A stretch of 6,749 bases of DNA, taken from an uncultured Polymorphobacter sp. Its GTDB lineage: Bacteria > Pseudomonadota > Alphaproteobacteria > Sphingomonadales > Sphingomonadaceae. Made by a program: the position numbers and the translations under genes. This document shows positions 1-6,749 of the stretch, piece after piece (position 1 is the first letter of the stretch; the number at the start of each line of letters is the position of its first letter). The stretch lies in assembly GCA_937894055.1 (NCBI GenBank), contig CALDHQ010000520.1, forward strand, positions 1 through 6,749, written 5' to 3'. Below the pieces are notes generated by a model. It did no database searches. It had not been told where the DNA came from and was given only the letters and a program-made list of their open reading frames with translations.

Positions 1-2
1 TG

Positions 3-161
3 GTGCAAAAAGCCCATGCGGCCCGCATCCCGCTGATCGCCGCCGTCGGCGCCCCCAGCAGCCTCGCCATCGCATACGCCCACGCCGCCGGCATCACTCT
101 CTGCGGATTCGTCAGGGAAAACCGGCTCAACGTTTACACGCATCCGGAGCGGGTCGGGTGA
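3..161 (+). CDS. fdhD: FdhD, formate dehydrogenase accessory sulfurtransferase (C-terminal end only)
   Basis: The frame runs open from the window edge to a TGA at 159-161 and gives 52 residues. The peptide has the conserved end of FdhD: a VQKA helix, then [15 protein letters not shown], then [20 protein letters not shown], closing in ERVG. In the family, FdhD moves sulfur from IscS to the molybdenum (bis-MGD) cofactor of formate dehydrogenase in the cytoplasm, and this C-terminal part belongs to its nucleotide-like fold. The catalytic CxxC loop lies far upstream and is not in the window. No formate dehydrogenase gene is nearby, and the next bases do not continue any recognisable operon. The family call is firm from motif recall; the host is unknown because the piece sits in the left patchwork. 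Confidence 0.87.
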   Translation: MQKAHAARIPLIAAVGAPSSLAIAYAHAAGITLCGFVRENRLNVYTHPERVG

Positions 162-345
162 GCCTGCCCCCGCTTCAGCGCCGGTCGAGCCATGACCGTC
201 GGCGCTGCGGGCTGACGGACCGGAAGCCAGGCCGCTTCATCACAACTTAAGGTGGAGGTGCGAGGGGTAGGCCATGAATATACCACCTCTTTTCCTGACG
301 CTATCATCCGCTGGACTGTTTTGTCTGGCTTTGGGCCAGGAGCCG
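162..345. other. Unassigned stretch between the fdhD end and the sugar-kinase piece
   Basis: I recognise no gene here. Bases about 240-335 are visibly less GC-rich than the flanks, which suggests an origin different from either neighbour. On the plus strand an ATG at 274 opens a frame that runs into the sugar-kinase piece, and its first 20 or so residues ([18 protein letters not shown]) are hydrophobic like a signal peptide. The following domain is a cytosolic kinase core, so I read this as an accidental fusion. On the minus strand a purine-rich AGAGGTGG sits shortly before an ATG (about 273) that gives only an 11-residue peptide before a stop. Neither reading is convincing as a gene. Confidence 0.4.
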
Positions 346-360
346 GCGGCCGACCAGCCC

Positions 361-498
361 GGCGTGGCGCCGCCGCTGTTCCTGCCGTGGCTGGCGGGCG
401 AGCGCGTGCCGGTCGACGACAACCGCCTGCGCGGCGCCTTCCTCGGCCTGTCGCTGCAGCATGGCCGCGCCAGCCTGCGCCAGGCGGTGATCGAGGTG
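361..498 (+). pseudogene. FGGY-family carbohydrate kinase (xylulokinase-like), internal fragment
   Basis: In the frame of the ATG at 274, about 46 residues match the C-terminal actin-like domain of FGGY sugar kinases. They include [12 protein letters not shown], a [14 protein letters not shown] stretch and [12 protein letters not shown], corresponding to the family pattern LFLPYLxGERxP...ARGxFxGLxxxHxRxxLxRAVxEG. FGGY kinases phosphorylate sugars such as xylulose or glycerol with ATP in the cytoplasm. The match stops abruptly after AVIE: the expected glycine-containing helix is replaced by [13 protein letters not shown], which is unlike the family. Neither the N-terminal domain nor the protein end is present. 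It is a broken piece, most likely placed here by a chimeric join. The exact substrate cannot be told from it. Confidence 0.72.
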
Positions 499-557
499 TC
501 GCGTCAGTTGGCCCAGGCCAGAGACGCGCGGGCGGGATGGGTAAAGGCCCCCGCCAG

Positions 558-692
558 GGCGCCGTCGCGCAGTTGCAGCAACGCGCCAATGCGCTGGAGA
601 GCGAGTTGAGCCGGCGGCGAAGTATCGAGTGTGCGTTGGAGGCGCAGAGCGTGCATATGGCGGCGATGGCGTCTTTGCACGCCGAGCTCGAA
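558..692 (+). pseudogene. Coiled-coil-like fragment, perhaps from a sensor kinase linker
   Basis: The plus frame through 558-692 encodes [20 protein letters not shown] followed by SIECALEAQSVHMAAMASLH. This is a charged helix with leucines and alanines in heptad-like spacing. Such QLQQR...LESEL.RRR..E.AL segments are typical of signalling helices before PAS or histidine-kinase domains, but no PAS, H-box or ATPase motif is present, so the identity is a guess. No start codon or ribosome binding site belongs to it. At its 3' side, the bases that read AELEDL on the plus strand read VFELGV on the minus strand as part of the GMP synthase piece, so the join lies around 676-700. An alternative is that this is just an open shadow frame. 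Confidence 0.35.
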
Positions 693-782
693 GACCTCGG
701 GCGAAGGCGCGGGCGCGCCCTCGTCGTACACGCTGGCCGGACCGCCGGAAAGGATCACGGCGTCGGGCGCGAGCGCGCGCGC
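678..782 (-). pseudogene. guaA: GMP synthase glutaminase-domain fragment
   Basis: Read on the minus strand from 782 to 678 the peptide is ARALAPDAVILSGGPASVYD followed by EGAPAPSPEVFELGV. This is the diagnostic early segment of the class I glutamine amidotransferase domain of GuaA, where family members read ILSGGPxSVxxxxAPxxxxxxFxLGVPVLGICYG. The domain makes ammonia from glutamine for conversion of XMP to GMP. The piece ends right after LGV, just before the expected PVLGICYG segment with the nucleophilic cysteine, and continues as unrelated sequence (QRRHRRHM). At its start it shares ARALAP with the SDR piece. It is non-functional here. The family call rests on the SGGPASV signature and the FELGV end. 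Confidence 0.72.
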
Positions 783-824
783 CATCGACAGGGTGAGATT
801 GTTCACCGCCGCCTTCGAGGTGCG
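765..824 (-). pseudogene. Short-chain dehydrogenase/reductase (SDR) fragment
   Basis: On the minus strand, in the same frame as the GMP synthase piece, residues TSKAAVNNLTLSMARALAP match the helix after the catalytic tyrosine of classical SDR enzymes (YxxSKAAxxxLTxSLAxELAP). The tyrosine itself would lie just upstream, but the sequence there (PATTER) does not match, so the piece is only about 20 residues long. SDRs are NAD(P)-dependent oxidoreductases with very varied substrates, and nothing here narrows that. The final ARALAP codons (765-782) are shared with the GMP synthase piece, so the two genes are spliced in frame at an 18-base common stretch. This supports an artificial or microhomology-driven join. 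Confidence 0.55.
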
Positions 825-906
825 CTCGGTCGTTGCCGGGCAAACCTGGGTTCTCACCACCACGGACCCGGTCAGCAACGCGGTTCAGACGGCTACCTAT
901 CAGGTC
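825..906. other. Unassigned segment upstream of the emrA body
   Basis: On the plus strand, in frame with the downstream emrA body, these bases encode TWVLTTTDPVSNAVQTATYQ. This does not resemble the long helical hairpin expected before the second half of an EmrA protein. It looks more like a beta-rich repeat of a surface or structural protein, but I cannot name the family. The open frame shared with emrA reaches back only to a stop at 607-609, so the continuity may be accidental. I treat this as another foreign insert next to the truncated emrA. Confidence 0.35.
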
Positions 907-1425
907 CAGGCGCAGTCGGCGCTCGCCGGACAGGGTGTGTCTGCCGCCGCGATCGAATCGCATCCGCTGGTGGCGGCTGCGCGTGCGGCACGCGACCGCG
1001 CCGCGCTCGATCTGCGGCGCACGACGATCTATGCGCCGGTCGCCGGCCGCGCCAGCCAGACCGAAAAGGTCCAGGTCGGGCAGATGATCTTCGCCGGCGT
1101 GCCGACGATGAGCCTGATGGTCGGTGACCATATGTGGGTCGAGGCGAACTTCAAGGAAACCGACCTTGAACGCATGCGCCCCGGCCAAAAGGCTAAGATC
1201 AAGCTCGACACCTACCCTGACAACCCGCTCGACGGCCATGTCGTCAGCATCGGCGCGGGTACCGGTTCGGAGTTTTCGGTGCTGCCGGCACAGAACGCCA
1301 CCGGTAACTGGGTCAAGGTCGTCCAGCGCGTACCGGTGCGCATCGCCATCGATTCGAAACCGCCGCAGCCGTTGCTCGCCGGGCTGTCGGCCAAAGTCAC
1401 GGTTGACCTGCGAACCGGCGGCTGA
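907..1425 (+). CDS. emrA: EmrA/HlyD-family membrane fusion protein of a drug efflux pump (5'-truncated)
   Basis: This frame ends at a TGA at 1423-1425 and carries about 172 residues of the second half of an EmrA-type periplasmic adaptor. In order it shows the end of the helical hairpin (QAQSALAGQ..., HPLVAAARAARDRAALDL), the returning lipoyl half-motif (RRTTIYAPVAGRASQTEKVQVGQ), and the beta-barrel region (VEANFKETDLERMRPGQKAKI). The closing membrane-proximal part contains RVPVRIAID and AGLSAKVTVDLRTGG. Full EmrA is about 390 residues with an N-terminal transmembrane anchor; the first half, including anchor and first lipoyl half, is missing. The frame stays open back to about 610, but residues before 907 do not match the family. 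In EmrAB-TolC-type pumps this protein links the inner-membrane antiporter to the outer-membrane channel. Only 5 bases separate it from emrB, so the intact source locus was probably an emrAB operon. Confidence 0.88.
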   Translation, partial: QAQSALAGQGVSAAAIESHPLVAAARAARDRAALDLRRTTIYAPVAGRASQTEKVQVGQMIFAGVPTMSLMVGDHMWVEANFKETDLERMRPGQKAKIKLDTYPDNPLDGHVVSIGAGTGSEFSVLPAQNATGNWVKVVQRVPVRIAIDSKPPQPLLAGLSAKVTVDLRTGG

Positions 1426-1430
1426 CCCGC

Positions 1431-2984
1431 GTGGCAAGCCATCCACCCGAAGAAGAGGGCGTTATCGCGCCCAACGCGCTGGCGATCACCATGGTCGTCA
1501 TGCTCGCCACCTTCATGCAGGTGCTCGATTCGACGATTGCCAATGTCGCGCTGCCGCACATGCAGGCGAGCCTTGGCGCCGCCGCCGACACCATCACCTG
1601 GGTGCTGACGTCGTACATCGCGGCATCCGCCATCGCGACGCCGCTGACCGGCTGGCTCGCCGACAAGTTCGGCCGGCGCAAACTGTTCATCGCGGCGATT
1701 TCGGGCTTCGTCATCACCTCGATGATGTGCGGCATGGCGCAGTCGCTCGACCAGATGGTGGCGTTCCGGATGATGCAGGGCGCCAGCGGCGCGTTCCTCG
1801 TGCCGCTCGGCCAGGCGTTCCTGCTCGATGCCTATCCGCGCTCGCTGCACGGCAAGGCGATGGCGTGGTGGGGCGTCGGCGTCATGGTCGGGCCGGTGAT
1901 GGGCCCGCTGCTCGGCGGCTGGCTGACCGATAATTTCGACTGGCGCTGGGTGTTTTACGTCAATCTGCCGGTGGGCGGCCTGACCTTGCTCGGTGCGCTG
2001 GCGTTCCTGCGCGAGACCCCGGTGGCGCACCGGCGCTTCGACATGTTCGGCTTCGTGTCGCTCAGCATCGCGTTGCTGGCGTTCCAGGTCATGCTCGACC
2101 GCGGCCAGCAGATCGACTGGTTCGATTCTTGGGAAGTCCGCATCGAGGCGATGGTTGCCGCAGCAGCGTTCTGGGTGTTCGGCGTCCACACCTTTGCCAA
2201 GGGCGACGGCATCCTCAACATGGCGCTGATCCGCGACCGCAACTGCGCCACCGGCTTCGTGTTCATCTTCATCGTCGGGATGATGATGGTGGCGACGACG
2301 GCGCTGCTGCCGCCGATGCTGCAGGGGCTGTTCGGCTATCCGGTGCTGACCACCGGCATGGTGCTGGCGCCGCGCGGGCTCGGCACGATGTTCGGGATGA
2401 TGCTGATGGGGCAGATCGTCGGCAAGGTCGATCCGCGCTTCCTGCTGCTGTGCGGCCTGGCGATGACTGGCGGGTCGATGTTCTGGATGAGCCAGTTCAG
2501 CCCGCACATGGACATGCAGCCGGTTATCCTGAGCGGGCTGCTGCAGGGCTTCGGGCTGGGCTTCATGTTCGTGCCGCTCAACACCATCGCGTTTGCAACG
2601 CTGGCGCCGCAATTCCGCACCGATGCCGCGAGCTTCTACAGCCTGTTGCGCAACATCGGCGGCTCGATCGGCGTGTCGATCGTCATCGGCACGCTGGCGC
2701 GGCAGGTGCAGGTCGCGCACGCCGATATCGGCAGCGCGCTGACGCCGCTGACGGTGCCGTTTGCCGAGGGCAATATGGCGCAGGCGCTAGGTCCCACCGG
2801 CGATACCGCGATGGCGATGCTCAACGCCGCTGTCACCGCGCAGGCGGCGATGGTCGGCTATATCGACGTGTTCCGCATGCTGATGTGGCTGACCGTCGCG
2901 GTGCTGCCGTTGATGCTGTTCCTGCGGCCGCCGGCGCGCATCGTGCGCGTCGATGACGAAGCTGCGCACATGGTCATGGATTGA
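1431..2984 (+). CDS. emrB: DHA2-family multidrug MFS transporter, EmrB type
   Basis: The 517-residue inner-membrane protein is close to the usual 510-residue, 14-helix DHA2 antiporter. The first helix carries the family motif LDSTIANVALP (residues 32-42, with Asp33). The helix 2-3 loop has motif A, GWLADKFGRR (74-83). Helix 5 has the antiporter motif C, GVGVMVGPVMGPLLGGW (148-164), followed by FDWRWVFYVNLPVGG (169-183), a hallmark of EmrB/QacA relatives. Hydrophobic helices continue to about residue 500. Substrates are typically hydrophobic drugs or uncouplers exchanged for protons; the sequence does not identify which. The start is a GTG five bases after the emrA stop, with no clear Shine-Dalgarno, so translational coupling is likely. 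The next in-frame ATG (1491) would cut into the first helix, which supports the GTG. Confidence 0.94.
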   Translation: MASHPPEEEGVIAPNALAITMVVMLATFMQVLDSTIANVALPHMQASLGAAADTITWVLTSYIAASAIATPLTGWLADKFGRRKLFIAAISGFVITSMMCGMAQSLDQMVAFRMMQGASGAFLVPLGQAFLLDAYPRSLHGKAMAWWGVGVMVGPVMGPLLGGWLTDNFDWRWVFYVNLPVGGLTLLGALAFLRETPVAHRRFDMFGFVSLSIALLAFQVMLDRGQQIDWFDSWEVRIEAMVAAAAFWVFGVHTFAKGDGILNMALIRDRNCATGFVFIFIVGMMMVATTALLPPMLQGLFGYPVLTTGMVLAPRGLGTMFGMMLMGQIVGKVDPRFLLLCGLAMTGGSMFWMSQFSPHMDMQPVILSGLLQGFGLGFMFVPLNTIAFATLAPQFRTDAASFYSLLRNIGGSIGVSIVIGTLARQVQVAHADIGSALTPLTVPFAEGNMAQALGPTGDTAMAMLNAAVTAQAAMVGYIDVFRMLMWLTVAVLPLMLFLRPPARIVRVDDEAAHMVMD

Positions 2985-4454
<1,470 letters not shown>

Positions 4455-4456
4455 GC

Positions 4457-5527
4457 ATGAACTGGCGCCGCCTCGCCGTGCCGCTGGTTGCCATATCGCT
4501 GGCAACCGGCGGCGCGGCGGGCGCGACCGAAATCCCGGGGCCGAAGATGACCGCAGCCGATCCGCGCGAACAGCGCACTGCCGTGATGCCCGACTTCACC
4601 TTCGCCGATGGCCGCAGCCAGCCGCTGCGCATTGCCTATCGCGCCTTCGGGACACCGCATCGCGGCAGCGACGGCAGCATCGACAACGCCGTGCTGCTGC
4701 TCCACGGCACCGGCGGCAGCAGCGCCGCGTTCGTTGATCCCAAGTTCGAAAAGCGCCTGTATGCGGCCGGCGCACCGCTCGATCTGGCGAAGACCTATGT
4801 TGTCCTCGTCGACGCCATCGGCACCGGCGGCTCAAGCAAGCCGAGCGACGGTGCCGGGCGCAATTTCCCGCACTATGATTATCACGACATGGTGGTGGCG
4901 CAGGCGCATGTGGTGCGCAAGACGCTGGGCATCCGCAAGCTGAAGCTGGTGCTCGGCATCTCGATGGGCGGGTCGAATGCCTGGCTGTGGGCGACCGAGT
5001 TTCCCGATCTGGCGGGCACGGTGATCGTGCTGTCGTCGCTGCCGGTCAAACCGACGGGGCGCAACCTGCTGTGGCGCATTGCCAGCCGCGACGCACTGCT
5101 CGCCGACCCGTCGCCGGGCGGTGCCGGCGTGCGGACGGCGCATGCGATCAGTGCGCTGGTGATGGTGGCGCCGCCGGCGCTCAAGATGTTCGTGCCCGGC
5201 GCCAAGGCCGCCGAGGCGGTGATGACGGGCGAGCAGCCGGCGAGCGACGGGCTCGATCTGGCGTGGCAGCTTGATGCGGTGCGAACCTATGACCCGCAGC
5301 CGCGCCTCGACGCAGTGACGGCGCGCGTCGTCAATCTCAACTTTGCGGATGACCCGCTGTATCCGCCCGAAACCGACCCGATGCCGGAAATCGTCAAGCA
5401 ATTCCCCAACATCCGGACGGTCATCGTGCCGGCGTCGGACGTGACGATGGGGCACATGACGCTGGGCGAACCCAGGGTCTGGTTGCCCTATGTCGAGGCC
5501 GATATCCGCGCGGCACTGGCGCGCTGA
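4457..5527 (+). CDS. Exported alpha/beta-fold hydrolase, homoserine O-acetyltransferase (MetX)-like
   Basis: The 356-residue protein begins with a probable Sec signal peptide: MNWRR, a hydrophobic stretch (7-20) and a likely cleavage near AGA-TE (21-25). The mature part is an alpha/beta hydrolase with an oxyanion-hole HGTGGSS (83-89) and nucleophile elbow LGISMGGS (166-173) with Ser169. The acid is Asp298 or Asp299 in NFADDPLYP, and His333 lies in MGHMTLG. The overall plan, with FADGRSQPLRIAYRAFGT near the start and VDAIGTGGSS after the second strand, resembles MetX acyltransferases and their uncharacterised hydrolase relatives. True MetX is cytosolic; a signal peptide makes methionine biosynthesis unlikely and favours hydrolysis of an ester or lactone in the periplasm. 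It starts two bases after the epimerase-like gene, without an obvious Shine-Dalgarno, and is the last gene of the unit. The substrate is unknown. Confidence 0.87.
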   Translation: MNWRRLAVPLVAISLATGGAAGATEIPGPKMTAADPREQRTAVMPDFTFADGRSQPLRIAYRAFGTPHRGSDGSIDNAVLLLHGTGGSSAAFVDPKFEKRLYAAGAPLDLAKTYVVLVDAIGTGGSSKPSDGAGRNFPHYDYHDMVVAQAHVVRKTLGIRKLKLVLGISMGGSNAWLWATEFPDLAGTVIVLSSLPVKPTGRNLLWRIASRDALLADPSPGGAGVRTAHAISALVMVAPPALKMFVPGAKAAEAVMTGEQPASDGLDLAWQLDAVRTYDPQPRLDAVTARVVNLNFADDPLYPPETDPMPEIVKQFPNIRTVIVPASDVTMGHMTLGEPRVWLPYVEADIRAALAR

Positions 5528-5535
5528 GGCGCCAG
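5516..5535 (+). terminator. Weak hairpin over the hydrolase stop codon
   Basis: CTGGCGC (5516-5522) and GCGCCAG (5529-5535) can form a 7-bp GC-only stem with a 6-base loop that includes the TGA stop. No U-run follows, so this is not a textbook intrinsic terminator; it could help termination or protect the 3' end. The larger palindrome downstream is the stronger candidate. Confidence 0.3.
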
Positions 5536-5582
5536 CACCACTTGGACTTGTTCAGTCTTATCTGGCTCGCATCACCCAACTC

Positions 5583-5653
5583 CGCTCATCCCGAGCGAAG
5601 TCGAGGGACGCACCAACCGTCGGCTTGCCCCTCGACTTCGCTCGGGATGAGCG
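5583..5653. repeat. 25-bp perfect inverted repeat, probable dispersed extragenic palindrome
   Basis: The left arm 5583-5607 (CGCTCATCCCGAGCGAAGTC plus GAGGG) is the exact reverse complement of the right arm 5629-5653, with a 21-base loop between. It lies between the ends of two convergent genes, the exported hydrolase (+) and the DUF883 gene (-), where a large stem would work as a bidirectional transcription stop. From memory, near-identical TCATCCCGAGCGAAGTCGAG motifs are scattered through Sphingomonadales genomes as REP-like extragenic elements; I could not check this. No transposase or target-site duplication is visible. The pairing itself is certain; the function is inferred. Confidence 0.85.
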
Positions 5654-5680
5654 AGGTGGGTTCAAGCCGAATTTAGCGGC

Positions 5681-6016
5681 CTATTCCGAACGGCGGCCGC
5701 TGATCAGCCAGCCGAGCAGGAAACCGACAGCAACGCCGCCGAGCAGCGTCACGACGGGCTGTTCCTGAACCTGCGCCTTGACGGTGGTGCTGGCCTTGTC
5801 GGCATAGCGGCGCGTCGTTTCGCGGGCGCGATCGACATACTCCGGGGCTTCGTCGGCGAGTTCGCGGGCCTTGGCGCGAGCGCGCTCATAGCCGTCGGTC
5901 GCCTTTTCGCGTGCGGTGCCGAAAGCTTCCTGGGCCTTGCCCTTGACGCTTTCGACGACGCCGGCAATCCGGGTCGAGTTGTCGCCGACGGCGGCACCGA
6001 GCTGGGCTTCGGCGGT
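5681..6016 (-). CDS. DUF883 (ElaB/YqjD-like) membrane-anchored small protein (5'-truncated)
   Basis: On the minus strand, ending at a TAG at 5681-5683, the frame encodes about 110 residues. A charged helical body with repeated lysine, glutamate and alanine (GVVESVKGKAQEAFGTAREK, then YERARAKARELADEAPEYVD) leads to a C-terminal EQPVVTLLGGVAVGFLLGWLISGRRSE. That end is a single membrane helix followed by arginines, as in DUF883 proteins, where the E-x-P turn before the glycine-rich helix is typical. E. coli relatives ElaB and YqjD sit in the inner membrane, and YqjD binds ribosomes in stationary phase. The VKGKAQEAFG stretch also recalls CsbD-like stress proteins. The frame stays open to 6151, but beyond about 6016 it is antisense to the serine-hydrolase fragment, so the true start is lost. 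It is convergent with the upstream hydrolase. Confidence 0.75.
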   Translation of the reverse strand, partial: TAEAQLGAAVGDNSTRIAGVVESVKGKAQEAFGTAREKATDGYERARAKARELADEAPEYVDRARETTRRYADKASTTVKAQVQEQPVVTLLGGVAVGFLLGWLISGRRSE

Positions 6017-6406
6017 CTGAATGTGCGCACCCGCGATTACGCACGCTTCGGCCTGCTCTACCTGAATCAGGGCCGTAACTTGAAAGGCGAACAACTGTTG
6101 CCGGCACAATGGGTCAAAGACTCTGTAACCCCGCGCACCGCCTACCTGCAACCGGGTCGCAGCCAGTTCGAAGGCATCCCGGCACTGGGTTATGCCTACC
6201 AGTTCTGGATTCCCCAGAGCACCGAAGGCGAGTTCATGGCCATCGGCGTGTACGGCCAGTTCATCTACGTGAACCCAACGCGCAATGTAGTGATCGCCAA
6301 GAACTCGGCCTATGCCAACTACAACGTCGACGGTGACCGCATGGAATACCAGGCGATCGAAGCCTTCCGTGCGATTGCCCGGCAGGTGGGCAAAGGCGGC
6401 GCCTGA
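6002..6406 (+). pseudogene. Serine beta-lactamase-like hydrolase (NylB-type), C-terminal fragment
   Basis: The plus frame reads LGFGGLNVRTRDYARFGLLY, then GEQLLPAQWVKDSVTP, LGYAYQFWIP, MAIGVYGQFIYVNPTRNVVI and a C-terminal helix, with a TGA at 6404-6406. These are the ordered C-terminal blocks of class C beta-lactamase-related serine hydrolases, including 6-aminohexanoate-dimer hydrolase (NylB) relatives. The pattern GGLxxTxRDYARFGxLYLxxG and the YGQxIYVxPxxxxVI block are diagnostic. The SxxK nucleophile motif and the following catalytic tyrosine lie upstream in the missing N-terminal part, so it cannot act here. Codon choice (for example AACCCA, TTCTGG, CAACTG) and lower GC differ from the core, suggesting a gammaproteobacterial, perhaps Pseudomonas, source. 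Its 5' side merges into the opposite-strand DUF883 gene around 6002-6016. Confidence 0.82.

Positions 6407-6749
<343 letters not shown>

Noticed and set aside
1..906. Integron cassette array or phage-like capture region as an explanation of the mosaic
   Set aside because: There is no integrase, attC-like site or intact cassette gene, and the pieces are internal gene fragments on both strands.
252..1127. 291-codon plus-strand frame that could look like one novel protein
   Set aside because: Only 558-692 has protein-like character. The rest is out of frame with the kinase and emrA homologies, so it is not one gene.
304..1446. 380-codon minus-strand open frame across the left patchwork and emrA
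   Set aside because: It is arginine-rich without family motifs and spans several unrelated fragments, so it is a high-GC shadow.
1212..2720. 502-codon open frame on the minus strand opposite emrA/emrB
   Set aside because: It is full of H, R, Q, A and D, the usual result of reading a GC-rich gene in the antisense direction. The plus strand has clear EmrA and MFS motifs over the same bases.
4832..5455. 207-codon minus-strand frame opposite the exported hydrolase
   Set aside because: It is rich in H and R and lacks motifs; the catalytic triad and signal peptide are on the plus strand.
5583..5653. Possible CRISPR repeat or insertion-sequence end
   Set aside because: Only one inverted pair is present, with no direct repeats, spacers, transposase or target duplication.
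5490..5768. 92-codon plus-strand frame crossing the palindrome
   Set aside because: It begins inside the hydrolase gene, reads through the inverted repeat and runs antisense to the DUF883 gene; no family resemblance.

Overview
The window reads as a coherent bacterial core (about 907 to 6010) capped at both ends by a patchwork of short, unrelated gene pieces. The core is GC-rich with alphaproteobacterial-style codon use. A long hyphenated palindrome at 5583-5653 is of a kind I remember as common in Sphingomonadales genomes, so a sphingomonad-like host is my best guess. This is an inference from style, not a proven assignment.

Left patchwork (1-906). It contains the last 52 codons of an fdhD gene (+), an unassigned less GC-rich stretch, a piece of an FGGY sugar kinase (+), a charged coiled-coil-like piece (+), a piece of the GMP synthase glutaminase domain (-), a piece of a short-chain dehydrogenase (-), and about 85 bases I cannot assign. 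Each piece is about 60-180 bases long, none has both gene ends, and strands alternate.

Core. A 5'-truncated emrA-type membrane fusion protein is followed after 5 bases by a complete DHA2-family (EmrB-type) drug/H+ antiporter. After a 67-base gap comes a compact three-gene unit: an FMN-dependent nitronate monooxygenase or NADH:quinone reductase family enzyme, a methylmalonyl-CoA epimerase-like VOC protein (4-base ATGA overlap), and an exported MetX-like alpha/beta hydrolase (2-base gap). The three are probably translated from one message. A convergent intergenic region with a 25-bp perfect inverted repeat separates this unit from a minus-strand DUF883 (ElaB/YqjD-like) membrane-anchored protein whose 5' end is lost.

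Right patchwork (about 6002-6749). The DUF883 frame runs head-on into the C-terminal 134 residues of a serine beta-lactamase-like (NylB-type) hydrolase (+) with different base composition, perhaps Pseudomonas-like. Then comes a minus-strand exon of a eukaryotic CDKL/CDK-type protein kinase with a textbook splice acceptor, and finally a minus-strand piece of glycine dehydrogenase (GcvP). Bacterial and spliced eukaryotic fragments in adjacent read-sized blocks, joined at short shared stretches, point to chimeric joining during assembly, amplification or library construction rather than to a natural locus. The core genes look trustworthy; the order and junctions outside about 907-6000 should not be used for biological inference. 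I see no tRNA, rRNA, CRISPR array, transposase or recognisable defence system.
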